Positions 30,958 through 43,516 of a stretch of DNA of 64,000 bases are shown here, one piece after another. The notes beneath the pieces are model-generated. The model saw only the letters and a program-made list of their open reading frames with translations, searched no databases and was not told the origin of the DNA. Positions within the stretch are counted from its first letter, which is position 1. Every line of letters starts with the position of its first letter. Source of the stretch: Histophilus somni (GTDB lineage Bacteria; Pseudomonadota; Gammaproteobacteria; Enterobacterales; Pasteurellaceae); contig NZ_JACHGQ010000004.1 in NCBI RefSeq assembly GCF_014202395.1, positions 62,001 to 126,000 on the forward strand, read 5' to 3'. A program made the position numbers and the translations under genes.

Positions 30958-31383
30958 CTATCTAGCATAAATCTCAGCTTCGGCAAAAAAATAGGCAATT
31001 TCACGTTGTGCATTCTCTAAACTATCCGAGCCATGAACGGAATTTTGGGTTTGATTAATAGCAAATTCATAACGTAATGTGCCATTTTCTGCTATTTCCG
31101 GATTAGTTGTTCCCATAAAAGTGCGGTAGTCTTTTACCGCATTTTCTTTTTGTAACACCAAAACAACTATAGGGGCAGATGTCATGTATTTAACCAATTC
31201 AGTAAAAAACGCTTTATTGCGATGTTCTGCATAAAAACCTTCCGCCTGTTCTTGATTTAAATGCAACATCTTCATAGCAATGATTTGAAATCCTTTGTCC
31301 TCTAAACGAGAAATGATGTTACCTATTAAATTTCGTTCAACTGCATCGGGCTTTATAATCGCTAAAGTTTGTTCTAATGTCAT
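30958..31383 (-). CDS. ndk: Nucleoside diphosphate kinase
   Basis: Balances nucleoside triphosphate pools by phosphate transfer through a phosphohistidine. 141 residues. [15 protein letters not shown] at the start and the active-site His in [12 protein letters not shown] are diagnostic. The start is the ATG at 31383, preceded by GGAGAG; an ATG four codons earlier would contain that ribosome site within the gene. It starts 11 bp after pepB, so the two are probably co-transcribed. Confidence 0.96.
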   Translation of the reverse strand: MTLEQTLAIIKPDAVERNLIGNIISRLEDKGFQIIAMKMLHLNQEQAEGFYAEHRNKAFFTELVKYMTSAPIVVLVLQKENAVKDYRTFMGTTNPEIAENGTLRYEFAINQTQNSVHGSDSLENAQREIAYFFAEAEIYAR

Positions 31384-31394
31384 AGGTCTCTCCA

Positions 31395-32693
31395 TTATTC
31401 AGCTTTATTTAATAAAAAATTCGCCAAAGTTTGTACACCGATTCCCGTTGCACCTGTTGCCCATAAGTCACTTGCTGATTTACGATAAGTTGCCGAACAA
31501 TCAATATGTAACCAATTTTCTTGATAATTTTCTACAAAATAAGATAAGAACGCCATTGCCGTACTTGCACCGGCACCCATTGGAACAGTCCCAATATTGG
31601 CAATATCTGCAAAGGATGAATTAATTTGGTGACGATGTAATTCGTCAAAAGGCAATCGCCAAAACGGTTCTTTTGTACTCTTTGCACAATCGAAAAACTG
31701 TTGAGTGAGTTCGTTATCCATTGAAAGTATCGCATGATAATCATTACCAACCGCTACTTTTGCTGCACCGGTTAAGGTTGCACAATCAAGAATAAATTTA
31801 GGCTTCGCTAAATCCGCATCAATTAAGCCATCGGCAAGTACCAAACGCCCTTCGGCATCAGTATTAAGAATTTCCGCACTGATACCATTGCGGTAGTGAA
31901 TAATATCACCTAATTTTAAAGCGTTGTGGCTCACCATATTTTCAGCACAACATAAAAATAGTTTAACTCGTTTGTTAAGCCCTCCGGCTATTGCCATACC
32001 TAATGCACCCGTTAATAGTGCGGCACCGCCCATATCTGTTCGCATTGTACTCATGCTATCACTTGGTTTAATGCTGTAACCACCACTGTCAAAAGTAATT
32101 CCTTTACCGACTAAACAAGCCAGTACCGGTGCATTTTCATTTCCGGTAGGATTAAAATCCAGCTGTAACATAGCTGGTAAATTTTCTGAGCCTTTACCCA
32201 CTTGCCAAATCCCTTGATAGTTTTTTTCAGCAAGTTCTTGTCCGGAAATAATTTGAAAAGATACCGCACTTTCGTCAGCATAAAGACTTGCTTGTTCGGT
32301 GATAAATTGTGCCGCACGCTTTGCAAGTTCAATAGGGGTGATAATTGAAGAGGGGAGATTAATAATTTCACGCACAAAATCGCTGCATTGAATTCTTGCC
32401 AGCAATTCAGCTTGTGGCTCGTCCTCTAAATGAGGAAATTCAATAGTATAATCTTGTTTAGCGGTATAAAAGCCTTGATAGAATGCCCAACAATTTTCTA
32501 AATCCCATTCTGATCCAATAAGTTCAACTTCTTTTATTCCTTGGTTGCGTAATTTTCGAGCGGCTTTTTGAATTAAAGAAATGTCTTGGTTACGTGTCGG
32601 ATGATGAATGATGGCTTGATCGTGAGTAAAACTGATTAAAGCTTTTTTCCCCCATTGTTCTTTTGCTGGTGAAATTTCTATTTTAATTTGCAT
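31395..32693 (-). CDS. pepB: Peptidase B (M17 leucine-aminopeptidase family)
   Basis: Cytoplasmic metallo-aminopeptidase that degrades small peptides. 432 residues, matching the short PepB group rather than the 500-residue PepA. The metal-binding region [19 protein letters not shown] and the family signature [14 protein letters not shown] are present, as is the catalytic Lys/Arg environment. It lies just downstream of leuD but behind a terminator, and just ahead of ndk. Confidence 0.94.
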   Translation of the reverse strand: MQIKIEISPAKEQWGKKALISFTHDQAIIHHPTRNQDISLIQKAARKLRNQGIKEVELIGSEWDLENCWAFYQGFYTAKQDYTIEFPHLEDEPQAELLARIQCSDFVREIINLPSSIITPIELAKRAAQFITEQASLYADESAVSFQIISGQELAEKNYQGIWQVGKGSENLPAMLQLDFNPTGNENAPVLACLVGKGITFDSGGYSIKPSDSMSTMRTDMGGAALLTGALGMAIAGGLNKRVKLFLCCAENMVSHNALKLGDIIHYRNGISAEILNTDAEGRLVLADGLIDADLAKPKFILDCATLTGAAKVAVGNDYHAILSMDNELTQQFFDCAKSTKEPFWRLPFDELHRHQINSSFADIANIGTVPMGAGASTAMAFLSYFVENYQENWLHIDCSATYRKSASDLWATGATGIGVQTLANFLLNKAE

Positions 32694-32716
32694 ACTTTAT
32701 CCTTAAATTTACTTGA

Positions 32717-32754
32717 TAAAAAAACTGATATAGATGGCACTATACCAGTTTTTA
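32717..32754 (-). terminator. Rho-independent terminator of the leuABCD operon
   Basis: On the minus strand AAAACTGGTATAG pairs with CTATATCAGTTTT around a 6-base loop and runs into a row of T. It separates leuD from pepB. Confidence 0.85.
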
Positions 32755-32802
32755 TTGAGGTAACAAGAATGAATAGGGAGAATGATCAGAAATAAAGTCT
32801 AA

Positions 32803-33405
32803 TTAGCGTAAAAAAGCAGGAATGTTTTTTTCATACTCTGCGATTTTATCTTCATGTTGCAAAGTCAATCCTATATTGTCCAATCCATTTAATAAGCAAT
32901 GACGACGAAATTCATCTAATTCAAAATGATAAATTTTATTTCCCGTTGTGACGGTTAAATTTTCTAAATTTACATGAATTTCACAACCTTTATTTTTCCA
33001 TACCCATTGAAAAATTTCTTCCACTTCTTCTTCATTCAAACGAATGGGCAACATATGATTATTCAGGCTATTATTATAGAAAATATCAGCAAAACTAGGT
33101 GCGATCATGACCTTAAATCCATAATCCGCCAACGCCCAAGGTGCATGTTCTCTAGATGACCCGCACCCTAAATTTTTGCGTGCAAGTAAAATCGTTGCAC
33201 CTTGATACTCGGGAAAGTTCAGCACAAATTTAGGATTAGGTACTGTACCTTCCTCATCAAGATAACGCCATTCGTGGAATAAGTGTTTTCCAAAACCCAC
33301 TCTGGTAATAGCTTGTAAAAACTGTTTTGGGATAATCGCATCAGTATCCACATTTGCGGCATCAAGAGGAACCACTAAACCTGAATGTTGTTTAATACCA
33401 GCCAT
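32803..33405 (-). CDS. leuD: 3-isopropylmalate dehydratase small subunit
   Basis: Forms the swivelling small domain of isopropylmalate isomerase with LeuC in leucine synthesis. 200 residues, the normal size. Conserved [11 protein letters not shown] and [18 protein letters not shown] are clear. It begins 9 bp after leuC and is the last gene of the operon. Confidence 0.97.
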   Translation of the reverse strand: MAGIKQHSGLVVPLDAANVDTDAIIPKQFLQAITRVGFGKHLFHEWRYLDEEGTVPNPKFVLNFPEYQGATILLARKNLGCGSSREHAPWALADYGFKVMIAPSFADIFYNNSLNNHMLPIRLNEEEVEEIFQWVWKNKGCEIHVNLENLTVTTGNKIYHFELDEFRRHCLLNGLDNIGLTLQHEDKIAEYEKNIPAFLR

Positions 33406-33414
33406 AAATCTTCC

Positions 33415-34824
33415 TTAATTTAATTCCATATAACGAATATCAACAAATTTACCGAAGACAGCCGCTGCCGCTGCCATTGCCGGACTTACAAGATGGGTTC
33501 GTCCGTTACGGCCTTGTCGCCCTTCAAAATTACGATTACTGGTCGAAGCACAACGCTCCCATTCACCAAGTCGATCATCATTCATACCCAAACACATAGA
33601 ACAACCGGGATTACGCCATTCAGCACCAGCCGCAATAAAAATTTTATCTAGCCCTTCTTTTTCTGCTTGTTCTTTGACCAATCCTGAGCCGGGAACAACA
33701 AGTACTCGTTTTACGTTATCCGCTTTTTTTCGACCTTTCATTACTGTAGCTGCCGCACGCAAATCTTCAATGCGGGAATTTGTGCAAGATCCGATAAATA
33801 CTTGATCAACGGAAATATCTTTTAAATCAGTTTCCGGAGATAAGCCAATATAAGCTAAGGCTTTTTCTGCGGAGACTTTGGTGACGGGATCTTGCATTTC
33901 TGCCGGATTAGGTACTTTCTGATCAATACCGATAACCTGACCTGGATTGGTTCCCCATGTTACTTGTGGAGCAATGTCTTTTGCGTCTAATATCACCACA
34001 GTATCAAACTCTGCACCTTCATCGGTTTTTAAGGTTTTCCAATATTCTACCGCACTTTCCCAGTCTTTTCCTTTTGGTGCATAAGGACGATCTTTCAAAT
34101 AAGCGAATGTGGTTTCATCAGGTGCAATCAGTCCGGCTTTCGCTCCCATTTCAATTGCCATATTGCAAACTGTCATTCGTCCTTCCATTGACAATGCACG
34201 AATAGCTTCACCACAAAATTCAACAACATGACCGGTTCCCCCTGCCATTGTGGTTTTACCGATAATGGCAAGAATAATATCTTTGGCAGTAATGCCTTTT
34301 GCGACTTCGCCACGTACTTCAATTTTCATACTTTTGGCTCTGGCTTGTTTTAGTGTTTGCGTTGCAAGAACATGTTCCACTTCCGATGTACCGATACCAA
34401 AAGCTAATGCACCGAAAGCCCCATGAGTTGCCGTATGGGAATCACCGCAAACAATCGTCATGCCCGGTAAGGTTAATCCTTGTTCCGGCCCCATAACATG
34501 TACAATTCCTTGCTGTTTACTGTTCATATCAAACAAAGAAATTCCTGTTGCTTTACAATTTTTATCTAGCTCTAAAACCTGAATTTTCGCTTGCCCTGTT
34601 AATTTGTTTACATCACGCACTTGAGTAGAAATACTATGATCCATTGTGCCGAAAGTTTTATTCACTTGACGAACCTGACGACCTGCTACACGTAAACCAT
34701 CAAAGGCTTGCGGTGACGTTACTTCATGAATTAAATGACGATTAATGTACAAAATCGGTACTTCTCCCGGTGCTTCATGTACAATATGAGAATCAAATAA
34801 TTTTTGGTAGAGTGTTTTTTTCAT
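33415..34824 (-). CDS. leuC: 3-isopropylmalate dehydratase large subunit
   Basis: Aconitase-family catalytic subunit converting 2- to 3-isopropylmalate. 469 residues. The 4Fe-4S cluster cysteines are in [14 protein letters not shown] and [10 protein letters not shown], and [20 protein letters not shown] lies in the substrate region. It is separated from leuB by 100 bp containing an inverted pair of uptake signals. Confidence 0.97.
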   Translation of the reverse strand: MKKTLYQKLFDSHIVHEAPGEVPILYINRHLIHEVTSPQAFDGLRVAGRQVRQVNKTFGTMDHSISTQVRDVNKLTGQAKIQVLELDKNCKATGISLFDMNSKQQGIVHVMGPEQGLTLPGMTIVCGDSHTATHGAFGALAFGIGTSEVEHVLATQTLKQARAKSMKIEVRGEVAKGITAKDIILAIIGKTTMAGGTGHVVEFCGEAIRALSMEGRMTVCNMAIEMGAKAGLIAPDETTFAYLKDRPYAPKGKDWESAVEYWKTLKTDEGAEFDTVVILDAKDIAPQVTWGTNPGQVIGIDQKVPNPAEMQDPVTKVSAEKALAYIGLSPETDLKDISVDQVFIGSCTNSRIEDLRAAATVMKGRKKADNVKRVLVVPGSGLVKEQAEKEGLDKIFIAAGAEWRNPGCSMCLGMNDDRLGEWERCASTSNRNFEGRQGRNGRTHLVSPAMAAAAAVFGKFVDIRYMELN

Positions 34825-34859
34825 ATTTATTCCGTTAAGTTTTTTTTCACTAATTAGGT

Positions 34860-34904
34860 AAGTGCGGTAGAAAACGAGAAATTTTGGCTAAATTTACCGC
34901 ACTT
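34860..34904. repeat. Inverted pair of uptake signals between leuB and leuC
   Basis: AAGTGCGGTA at 34860-34869 is mirrored by TACCGCACTT at 34895-34904, giving a 10-bp stem with a 25-base loop. On the leu transcript the stem is not followed by a run of T, so it probably folds without ending transcription. It may set the leuC level. Confidence 0.75.
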
Positions 34905-34924
34905 TATTTTTCATTCTCTATTGC

Positions 34925-36013
<1,089 letters not shown>

Positions 36014-36032
36014 TTACATCTTTACATCAACT

Positions 36033-37586
36033 TTACTGTGAAATTTTATGCGATTTTAAATCTGCCACTTTATTGGCACGATAAATGGCATTGATTGCAT
36101 GAATTAAGGCACGAGCCGAGGATTCTACAATATCCGTTGCCAATCCGACACCATGAAAACGTCGCCCTTTATGTTCGACAACAATATCCACTTGTCCTAA
36201 GGCTTCTGCTCCCTCACCTTTTGCAGTCAGGTTATAATGCAACATAGTTATATCCATATCTGTAATTGCTAAAATAGCGTTATAAACGGCATCAACGGGA
36301 CCATTTCCCCCATTTGAAACTTGGCTAATTTTTTTACCGTCCAGCTCAACTTGCACAAAGGCAGAAGCCGGTAAATTACTGATTGTTTGAGAAGTAATAA
36401 CATCCAAACTTAGCCGATCTTCATCACCCTGTTGCATATCAATAAATGCCAATGCTTCCAAATCATAATCAAATACTTGCCCTTTTTTATCGGCTAATTT
36501 TAAAAATGCGGCGTATAATTTATCCAAATCATAATCGTTTTGTTGATAACCCATTGCGTCCATATGGCTTTTTACTGCTGCACGTCCTGAACGAGCGGTT
36601 AAATTCAATTTTTCTTTTTTCAATCCGATGGTTTCCGGCGACATAATTTCGTAAGTATTTTTATTTTTAACCATACCGTCTTGATGAATACCTGAAGAAT
36701 GTGCAAAAGCATTTGATCCGACAATAGCTTTATTCGGCTGAATTGGCATATTACACAACTGGCTAACCATCTGACTGACACGATGAATTTCTTGTGTATT
36801 AATTCGTGTATCTAAGCCCTTAAATATATCTTGACGTGTTTTAATTGCCATGACTACTTCTTCCAATACAGTATTTCCTGCACGCTCCCCAATGCCATTA
36901 ATGGTACATTCAATTTGTCTTGCACCGTTTTGTACTGCGGTCAACGAATTTGCAGTCGCCATGCCTAAATCATTATGGCAATGCACCGAAATTACTGCTT
37001 TATCGATATTCGGTACTCTGTTCATCACTTGATCGATGATATTACCGTATTCGGTTGGTAAACAAAAACCTACCGTATCCGGAATATTGACTGTTGTTGC
37101 ACCCGCTTTAATTGCTGCCTCAACGATGCGACAAATGTTGTCAACACCTGTTCGACCGGCATCTTCGCAGGAAAATTCCACATCATCGGTATAACGTCTG
37201 GCACGTTTTACTGCTTGTATTGCCATTTCCACGACATCATCAAAAGTGCGGCGTAATTTAGCTTCGACATGCAAAGCGGAAGTGGCAATAAACGTATGAA
37301 TACGGAACGCTTCAGCTACTTTTAATGCGTCAGCCGCAATATCAATGTCTTTATCCACTGCACGAGACAAAGCACAAACACGGCTGTTTTTTATATGACG
37401 AGCAATGGTTTGAACGGATTCAAAATCCCCTGCTGACGATACTGGAAACCCCACTTCCATTACATCAACACCTAAACGTTCCAACGCCAATGCAATTTGT
37501 AATTTTTCTTTTACTGTTAAACTGGCTTTTAATGCCTGTTCACCATCACGCAATGTTGTATCAAAAATAATAATGTTGTTTTGCAT
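36033..37586 (-). CDS. leuA: 2-isopropylmalate synthase
   Basis: Condenses acetyl-CoA with 2-oxoisovalerate, the committed step of leucine synthesis and target of leucine feedback. 517 residues. The TIM-barrel start [28 protein letters not shown] and [13 protein letters not shown] are family marks; the C-terminal regulatory domain (about 390-517) is intact, with [10 protein letters not shown] near the end. The start at 37586 has AAGGAAAG ahead; a longer frame upstream reads into the leader terminator and is rejected. It is the first gene of leuABCD. Confidence 0.97.
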   Translation of the reverse strand: MQNNIIIFDTTLRDGEQALKASLTVKEKLQIALALERLGVDVMEVGFPVSSAGDFESVQTIARHIKNSRVCALSRAVDKDIDIAADALKVAEAFRIHTFIATSALHVEAKLRRTFDDVVEMAIQAVKRARRYTDDVEFSCEDAGRTGVDNICRIVEAAIKAGATTVNIPDTVGFCLPTEYGNIIDQVMNRVPNIDKAVISVHCHNDLGMATANSLTAVQNGARQIECTINGIGERAGNTVLEEVVMAIKTRQDIFKGLDTRINTQEIHRVSQMVSQLCNMPIQPNKAIVGSNAFAHSSGIHQDGMVKNKNTYEIMSPETIGLKKEKLNLTARSGRAAVKSHMDAMGYQQNDYDLDKLYAAFLKLADKKGQVFDYDLEALAFIDMQQGDEDRLSLDVITSQTISNLPASAFVQVELDGKKISQVSNGGNGPVDAVYNAILAITDMDITMLHYNLTAKGEGAEALGQVDIVVEHKGRRFHGVGLATDIVESSARALIHAINAIYRANKVADLKSHKISQ

Positions 37587-37656
37587 AACTCTTTCCTTCT
37601 TATTTTGTATGTTGCCATCTGCAAAGTGCGGTGATGTTTTATTGATTTTGAGAAAC

Positions 37657-37684
37657 AAAAAACCCGCATTCTACTTGTGCGGGT
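37657..37684 (-). terminator. Attenuator terminator of the leu operon
   Basis: On the minus strand ACCCGCA and TGCGGGT form a stem followed by TTTTTT, between the leader peptide and leuA. The promoter-proximal arm (CCCGCACAAG, 37674-37683) can instead pair with CTTGTGCGG at the end of the leader peptide frame (37727-37735), the alternative fold needed for attenuation. Confidence 0.9.
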
Positions 37685-37722
37685 CAACTGACATGTTTAA
37701 CTATACTTCTTTGTTCCACAAT

Positions 37723-37782
37723 TTATCCGCACAAGAAATGTGATAGTCGTAAATTGAGTAACAGAGAAAGAATGTTAAACAT
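37723..37782 (-). CDS. leuL: leu operon leader peptide
   Basis: A 19-residue frame, MFNILSLLLNLRLSHFLCG, has seven leucines, three of them consecutive. It is preceded by AGGATATTTT and followed by the attenuator hairpin and leuA. When charged leucyl-tRNA is scarce the ribosome should stall on the Leu codons and free the antiterminator pairing. Too short for standard gene finders. Confidence 0.9.
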   Translation of the reverse strand: MFNILSLLLNLRLSHFLCG

Positions 37783-37814
37783 AAAATATCCTAAAAATAA
37801 ACCAAGATGGGTTT

Positions 37815-37842
37815 ATATTACGAGTTTAAAATGATGTGTCAA
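37815..37842 (-). promoter_or_regulatory. leu operon promoter
   Basis: On the minus strand TTGACA and TAATAT are separated by 16 bases, about 32 bp upstream of the leader peptide start. The remaining 37843-38181 toward ccmA is AT-rich, holds an uptake signal near 37969 and no reading frame of note; the ccm promoter must lie there (a TTTACA with TAGAAT 19 bp later near 38125-38155 is a weak candidate). Confidence 0.75.
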
Positions 37843-38181
37843 ATGATTTTTTAGTGTTTTATACCAAATAAAAGGTTATTCAAAACATAATTTTGATACA
37901 TAAAACTAACTTTTAATAATTTAATAGTGTTAAAATCCACGTCATTAAAAAATTTTAATTTTTTCTACCGCACTTTAGCTCTTTCATAGTAATGAAAGTA
38001 AATTTGTGTTTTTTTTGGGGGCTAAAAAATAACTTATCGGCGTTCTTTGAGTTGATTTTGTTTTAAATCAAATAATCCTATCATATACAACTAAAGAGTT
38101 ATGCTTTTAACGTTTCATTTTTTACACCATGAGTATAGCTTATGATAGAATGCATCTCCGAAAATGTTTAAATAACTTCTT

Positions 38182-38835
38182 ATGCAAAATAATCATCTAC
38201 AACTGGAACAACTTGCCTGTCAGCGTGGCGATAAGATTTTGTTTACTGACTTAAATTTAGATGCTAAGTCGGGAGATTTTGTGCAAATTGAAGGACACAA
38301 TGGCATAGGAAAAACCAGTCTTTTACGAATTATTGTGGGACTTAGTTTCCCTGCTAAAGGTAAAGTGCGATGGAATAAGATCGAAATTAATAAAAATCGT
38401 GAAGAATACCAGCACAATTTACTCTATTTGGGGCATCTTGCTGGAATTAAGCCTGAATTAAGTGCTTGGGAAAATTTACAGTTCTATCAAAAAATTGGTC
38501 ATTGTCGACAAAGCGAGGAGTTACTTTGGGATATTCTACAGAAAGTGGGGTTATTGGGTCGAGAAGATTTACCGGCAGGTCAACTTTCTGCAGGACAACA
38601 AAAACGTATTGCATTAGCAAGATTGTGGTTATCAAATGCGGCATTGTGGATTTTAGATGAGCCTTTTACAGCTATTGATAAACAAGGTGTCAACGTTTTA
38701 ACTCAGTTGTTTGAACAACATGTGGAAAATGGCGGTATTGTGATTTTAACCAGTCATCAAGAGATTCCGAGCAATAAGTTGCAAAAAGTGCGGTTAGATC
38801 AATACAAGTTTTTTGATCAAGGGAATATGGCATGA
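38182..38835 (+). CDS. ccmA: CcmA, haem exporter ATPase for cytochrome c maturation
   Basis: ATP-binding subunit of the CcmABCD complex that releases holo-CcmE. 217 residues. Walker [13 protein letters not shown], signature [14 protein letters not shown] and Walker B LWILDEPF are all present. It is first in a nine-gene ccm operon, and its stop overlaps the start of ccmB (ATGA). There is only a weak ribosome site. Confidence 0.95.
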   Translation: MQNNHLQLEQLACQRGDKILFTDLNLDAKSGDFVQIEGHNGIGKTSLLRIIVGLSFPAKGKVRWNKIEINKNREEYQHNLLYLGHLAGIKPELSAWENLQFYQKIGHCRQSEELLWDILQKVGLLGREDLPAGQLSAGQQKRIALARLWLSNAALWILDEPFTAIDKQGVNVLTQLFEQHVENGGIVILTSHQEIPSNKLQKVRLDQYKFFDQGNMA

Positions 38836-39497
38836 TTTTTGTACAAATTATCAAAAGAGAGTTAAAAATTGCTTGTCGAAAGCAAGCTGAGATCTTAAAT
38901 CCTTTATGGTTTTTTTTGATTATTTTAACCTTGTTTCCTTTGGTTATTGGTCCGGATCCTAAGCTATTAGCTAAAATAGCCCCCGGAATAGCTTGGGTTG
39001 CCGCTTTGCTATCGGCATTACTTTCATTTGAGCGTTTATTTCGTGATGATTTTGTGGACGGTTCTCTTGAGCAATTGATGTTGACAGCACAACCTTTAGC
39101 GATGACCGCCTTGGCAAAAGTCATTGCACATTGGCTTTTAACCGGTTTACCGTTAATTTTACTTTCGCCCATTGCCGGACTATTACTTTCATTGGAGTTG
39201 CATATTTGGTGGGCATTAGTTTTAACATTGTTGTTAGGAACGCCAACCTTGAGTTGTTTGGGAGCCATTGGTGTGGCACTTACGGTAGGGTTGCGTAAGG
39301 GGGGCGTTTTGCTGAGTTTATTAGTCTTACCTCTATTTATACCAGTATTAATTTTTTCTGCCGCTGTTTTAGATGCTGCAACATTAAATTTATCTTATAA
39401 CGGGCAACTCGCAATTCTGGGAGCTATTTTTGTTTCAGTGGCAACACTTTCACCTTTCGCCATTTCAATTGCGTTAAGAGTGAGCTTAGACCAGTAA
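38832..39497 (+). CDS. ccmB: CcmB, haem exporter membrane subunit
   Basis: Six-helix membrane subunit of the Ccm ABC complex, 221 residues. [20 protein letters not shown] and [23 protein letters not shown], followed by a hydrophobic [18 protein letters not shown], are typical. It overlaps ccmA by 4 bp. Confidence 0.94.
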   Translation: MIFVQIIKRELKIACRKQAEILNPLWFFLIILTLFPLVIGPDPKLLAKIAPGIAWVAALLSALLSFERLFRDDFVDGSLEQLMLTAQPLAMTALAKVIAHWLLTGLPLILLSPIAGLLLSLELHIWWALVLTLLLGTPTLSCLGAIGVALTVGLRKGGVLLSLLVLPLFIPVLIFSAAVLDAATLNLSYNGQLAILGAIFVSVATLSPFAISIALRVSLDQ

Positions 39498-39543
39498 TTA
39501 ACTTAGTGAAGATTTGTTTTTTAAATAACATAGTAAGGACAAC

Positions 39544-40278
39544 ATGATGTGGAAATGGTTACATCCTTATGCAAAATCGGAAACACAATATCACTTATGT
39601 GGTAAGTTTGTTCCTTTGTTTGCAACAGTATCTATACTTTTATTAATAACCGGCGTAATTTGGGGGCTTGCTTTTGCACCGGCTGATTATCAGCAAGGTA
39701 ACAGTTTCCGTATTATTTATATCCATGTTCCGGCGGCAATTTTTTCTATGGGAATTTATGTGTCTATGGCAATTGCCGGAGTGATTGGTTTAGTTTGGCA
39801 AATTCGCCAAGCGTATTTGAGTATTCTCGCTATGGCACCCATCGGTATTGTGTTTACTTTTTTGACATTGGTCACTGGAGCAATTTGGGGTAAACCGACT
39901 TGGGGAACTTGGTGGGTGTGGGATGCTCGTTTAACTTCTTCCTTGATTTTATTCTTTTTATATTTAGGCGTTATCGCACTTTACTCTGCTTTTCAAGATC
40001 GTTTAATCGGTATGAAAGCAGCAGCAATTCTTTCTATTGTGGGGGTAGTCAATATTCCGGTTATTCATTTTTCTGTTCAGTGGTGGAATACCTTACATCA
40101 AGGGGCAAGCATTACAAAATTTGAAAAACCTTCCATTGCAACACCTATGTTAATTCCGCTTATTCTCTGTATTTTCGGTTTTATGGCATTAACAATGTGG
40201 TTTACTTTAATGAATTATCGAACTCAACTGTTAAAAGATGAGAGCAAACGCCCTTGGGTTAAAGCATTAGTAAAATAG
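39544..40278 (+). CDS. ccmC: CcmC, haem-handling protein
   Basis: Membrane protein that presents haem to CcmE. 244 residues with six membrane helices. The tryptophan-rich WWD motif is in WGTWWVWDARLTSSLILF, flanked by the haem-ligand histidines in IIYIHVPAA and VIHFSVQWWNTLHQG. AAGGAC lies just before the ATG. Confidence 0.96.
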   Translation: MMWKWLHPYAKSETQYHLCGKFVPLFATVSILLLITGVIWGLAFAPADYQQGNSFRIIYIHVPAAIFSMGIYVSMAIAGVIGLVWQIRQAYLSILAMAPIGIVFTFLTLVTGAIWGKPTWGTWWVWDARLTSSLILFFLYLGVIALYSAFQDRLIGMKAAAILSIVGVVNIPVIHFSVQWWNTLHQGASITKFEKPSIATPMLIPLILCIFGFMALTMWFTLMNYRTQLLKDESKRPWVKALVK

Positions 40279-40287
40279 GAGTTTATT

Positions 40288-40500
40288 ATGTTTTTTCAAA
40301 GTTGGAGTGATTTTTTTTATATGGGCGGTCATGGGCTTTATGTCTGGCTATCTTATGGGATTTCTTTCCTTGCTATTATAGGATTAGGCTTGCAAAATAT
40401 TTATCTTCGCAAAGCCCTATTTAAAGAAATTCAACGTGAACAATTGCGTTCAGTGCGTCAAAAAAATACGCAAGCTGAAAACAATGGAGAAAACCTATGA
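40288..40500 (+). CDS. ccmD: CcmD, small Ccm complex membrane protein
   Basis: 70-residue protein with one membrane helix ([20 protein letters not shown]) and a basic, polar tail. It helps release haem-loaded CcmE from CcmABC. AGGAG precedes the start, and the stop overlaps the ccmE start. Confidence 0.92.
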   Translation: MFFQSWSDFFYMGGHGLYVWLSYGISFLAIIGLGLQNIYLRKALFKEIQREQLRSVRQKNTQAENNGENL

Positions 40501-41021
40501 ACCCAAGACGTAAATCAAGATTATCGGTAGTACTGTTTATTTTCCTGGGCATATCCGTTGCCTCTGCTTTAGTGTTGTATGCGTTGCGTCAAAATATTGA
40601 TTTGTTTTATACCCCAACAGAAGTTGTGAATGGAAAAAATAACGAAAGCCATACCAAGCCTAGTATTGGGCAACGTATTAGAATTGGCGGAATGGTTGTG
40701 GAAGGAACGGTAGAACGTGATCCTAAAAGTTTAAAAGTCAGATTTGACTTAAATGATATTGGACCTTCAGTAACGGTTATTTATGAAGGTATTTTGCCTG
40801 ATTTATTTCGTGAAGGACAGGGCATTGTTGCTCAAGGTGTACTTATTGAGCCAACTGTACTGAATGCAACGGAAGTTTTGGCAAAGCATGATGAAAATTA
40901 TGTTCCGCCGGAATTAGAAGCACAAATGCAGAAAATTCATAAGCCTATGGGCATATCGGATCTCAAGAATGAAAGTGATCGTGATCGTCAAGAAAAACAA
41001 TTTAAAGAAGGTAACCAATGA
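40497..41021 (+). CDS. ccmE: CcmE, periplasmic haem chaperone
   Basis: Carries haem covalently to the ligation complex. 174 residues: [15 protein letters not shown] cytoplasmic edge and N-terminal anchor, an OB-fold domain ([18 protein letters not shown]), and the haem-binding His in [13 protein letters not shown]. It overlaps ccmD and ccmF by 4 bp each. Confidence 0.97.
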   Translation: MNPRRKSRLSVVLFIFLGISVASALVLYALRQNIDLFYTPTEVVNGKNNESHTKPSIGQRIRIGGMVVEGTVERDPKSLKVRFDLNDIGPSVTVIYEGILPDLFREGQGIVAQGVLIEPTVLNATEVLAKHDENYVPPELEAQMQKIHKPMGISDLKNESDRDRQEKQFKEGNQ

Positions 41022-42967
41022 TCGCTGAATTAGGCAATTATGCTCTGGCTTTAAGTTTAGCTATTTCTGTTTTATTATCTATTTTTCCATTATGGGGAGC
41101 GGAAAAAGGCAATGTGCAGATGATGGCTTTAGCTCGCCCAATGACCTATGGTTTATTTGTTAGCTTAACTGTTTCTTTTGTTGCACTTTTCTATTTATTT
41201 CTGACAAATGATTTTTCAGTACAATATGTGGTGAACAATTCAAATACCAACTTACCTTTGCAATATCGTCTATCCGCTGTTTGGGGCTCCCACGAAGGTT
41301 CTTTATTACTTTGGATTTGGCTATTGACTCTTTGGAGTGCGGCTGTGGCTTTTTTGAGTAAACAATTACCCCAAGAAGCTGTGGCTCGTGTCTTGGCAAT
41401 TATGGGTATTATTACGATTGGTTTCTTACTATTTGTGATGTTTACTTCTAACCCTTTTGACCGCACTTTCCCTGATTTTCCTGTTGAGGGAAGAGAATTA
41501 AATCCATTATTACAAGATATTGGTCTGATTTTTCATCCGCCTTTACTTTACATGGGCTATGTGGGTTTTTCCGTTGCTTTTGCTTTTGCTATTGCATCAT
41601 TGATGACGGGAAAACTGGATACCGCATGGGCAAGATGGTCCCGACCTTGGACAATGGCTGCTTGGGTATTTCTAACATTGGGGATTGTGCTGGGATCGTG
41701 GTGGGCATATTACGAACTTGGCTGGGGCGGTTGGTGGTTCTGGGATCCTGTAGAAAACGCCTCTTTAATGCCTTGGCTTGCCGGTACTGCATTGCTTCAT
41801 TCTCTTGCGGTAACGGAAAAACGTGGTTCATTTAAAGCATGGACAGTATTGCTGGCAATTTTGGCTTTTTCACTGTGTTTATTAGGTACTTTTTTGGTTC
41901 GTTCCGGTATTTTGGTTTCGGTGCATGCTTTTGCCTCTGACCCAACTAGAGGTTTATATATTTTAGCTTATTTAATTGTAGTTATTGGCGGTTCGCTAGC
42001 GTTATACGCTTATAAAGGCAATCTTATTCGCACAAGAAACAATGCTGAACGTTATTCTCGAGAAACTATGTTGTTAATCAATAATATTTTATTAATGACC
42101 GCACTTAGTGTGGTGTTCTTGGGTACTCTCCTGCCTTTAGTACACAAACAATTAGGGTTGGGAACTATTTCTATCGGCTCTCCATTTTTTGATCAAATGT
42201 TTTTATTGATCATGATTCCTTTATCACTTTTATTGGGTGTCGGACCTTTAGTAAAGTGGCGTCGAGACCAATTCTGTGCTATTCGTCTTCCGGTTATCAT
42301 CAGTTCAATTATTATGCTTATTACCGGATTTGTTTTACCTTATTTTTTACAAGATCGTATTGCAGTGAGTGCCGTTCTTGGTGTCATGATGGCAATGTTT
42401 ATTCTTCTTCTAGCACTCTATGAATTGCAGCAAAGAGCAACGCATAAGCATAGCTTTTGGATTGGCATAACAAAATTGTCTCGTTCTCATTGGGGAATGG
42501 TTTTAGCACATTTAGGGGTTGCGATGACGATATGGGGAATTGCTTTTAGCCAAAATTACAGTATTGAAAGAGACGTTCGAATGAATGTGGGGGATACAGT
42601 AAAAATTGCAGATTATGAATTTACTTTCCAAGGTATATCCGATGTCAATGGTGTCAATTACTTAGGCGGAAAGGCACAAATTGACATCAGTCGAAACGGT
42701 AAGTTTGAAACCACGTTGTTTGCTGAAAAACGTTTCTATACAGTGAGTAAAATGACAATGACTGAAGCGGCTATTGATTGGGGGTTATCTCGAGATCTAT
42801 ATGTTGCACTGGGCGAAAGTTTAAATGATGGTTCATGGGCTTTACGCTTGTATTATAAACCTTTTATTCGTTGGATTTGGCTGGGAGGTATATTTATGGC
42901 ATTCGGCGGATTACTCTGTATATTTGACCGACGTTATCGTTTTGGAAAACTTCTAAAACAAGGATAA
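41018..42967 (+). CDS. ccmF: CcmF, cytochrome c haem lyase subunit
   Basis: Large membrane protein (649 residues) attaching haem to apocytochrome c, together with CcmH/I. WWD motif [19 protein letters not shown], plus [15 protein letters not shown] and [17 protein letters not shown], are diagnostic. About 15 membrane segments. ATGA overlap with ccmE. Confidence 0.97.
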   Translation: MIAELGNYALALSLAISVLLSIFPLWGAEKGNVQMMALARPMTYGLFVSLTVSFVALFYLFLTNDFSVQYVVNNSNTNLPLQYRLSAVWGSHEGSLLLWIWLLTLWSAAVAFLSKQLPQEAVARVLAIMGIITIGFLLFVMFTSNPFDRTFPDFPVEGRELNPLLQDIGLIFHPPLLYMGYVGFSVAFAFAIASLMTGKLDTAWARWSRPWTMAAWVFLTLGIVLGSWWAYYELGWGGWWFWDPVENASLMPWLAGTALLHSLAVTEKRGSFKAWTVLLAILAFSLCLLGTFLVRSGILVSVHAFASDPTRGLYILAYLIVVIGGSLALYAYKGNLIRTRNNAERYSRETMLLINNILLMTALSVVFLGTLLPLVHKQLGLGTISIGSPFFDQMFLLIMIPLSLLLGVGPLVKWRRDQFCAIRLPVIISSIIMLITGFVLPYFLQDRIAVSAVLGVMMAMFILLLALYELQQRATHKHSFWIGITKLSRSHWGMVLAHLGVAMTIWGIAFSQNYSIERDVRMNVGDTVKIADYEFTFQGISDVNGVNYLGGKAQIDISRNGKFETTLFAEKRFYTVSKMTMTEAAIDWGLSRDLYVALGESLNDGSWALRLYYKPFIRWIWLGGIFMAFGGLLCIFDRRYRFGKLLKQG

Positions 42968-42970
42968 GTT

Positions 42971-43516
42971 ATGAATAAAAAACTTTATATACCATTAATT
43001 TTATTCCTCGGACTAGCCTTTGCTTTTTTTGTGCAACTGCAACGTAATGCACAAAGCGATAATCCAAAAGCATTGGAAAGTGCCTTAATAGGTAAGTCGG
43101 TGCCAAATAAACTGCTAACTGATTTACTGACAGATAAGCAATATGACAATCGTCTATTCAAACAGGGTAAACCTTTGCTCGTCAACGTTTGGGCAACTTG
43201 GTGTCCAACTTGTTATGCGGAACATCAATTTCTCAATGAACTTCATAAACAAGGTATTAACATTATTGGCATTAATTATAAAGATAAAACGGATAAAGCC
43301 ATAAAATGGATCAAAAAGTTAGGCAACCCTTATCAAGTAATTGTAAAAGATGAAAAAGGATCTTTTGGGCTGGATCTCGGTGTTTATGGTACTCCGGAAA
43401 CGTTTATCGTGGATGGAAACGGGATTATTCATTACCGCCATACCGGTGATATAAATGAACGTATCTGGAAAGAAAAAATACAGCCAATTTATCAACAAGT
43501 AAGTGAGAAAAAATGA
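42971..43516 (+). CDS. ccmG: CcmG/DsbE, thioredoxin-like reductant for cytochrome c maturation
   Basis: Membrane-anchored periplasmic thioredoxin of 181 residues that keeps apocytochrome haem-site cysteines reduced. N-terminal anchor LYIPLILFLGLAFAFFV, active site WATWCPTCYAEH and cis-Pro region VYGTPETFIVD are present. It begins 3 bp after ccmF. Confidence 0.96.
   Translation: MNKKLYIPLILFLGLAFAFFVQLQRNAQSDNPKALESALIGKSVPNKLLTDLLTDKQYDNRLFKQGKPLLVNVWATWCPTCYAEHQFLNELHKQGINIIGINYKDKTDKAIKWIKKLGNPYQVIVKDEKGSFGLDLGVYGTPETFIVDGNGIIHYRHTGDINERIWKEKIQPIYQQVSEKK

Noticed and set aside
37587-37658. N-terminal extension of leuA
   Set aside because: The added residues come from the attenuator region, and the ribosome site lies inside the extension.
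38125-38155. ccmA promoter TTTACA with TAGAAT
   Set aside because: The 19-bp spacing is poor and the boxes are weak; mentioned only as a possibility.
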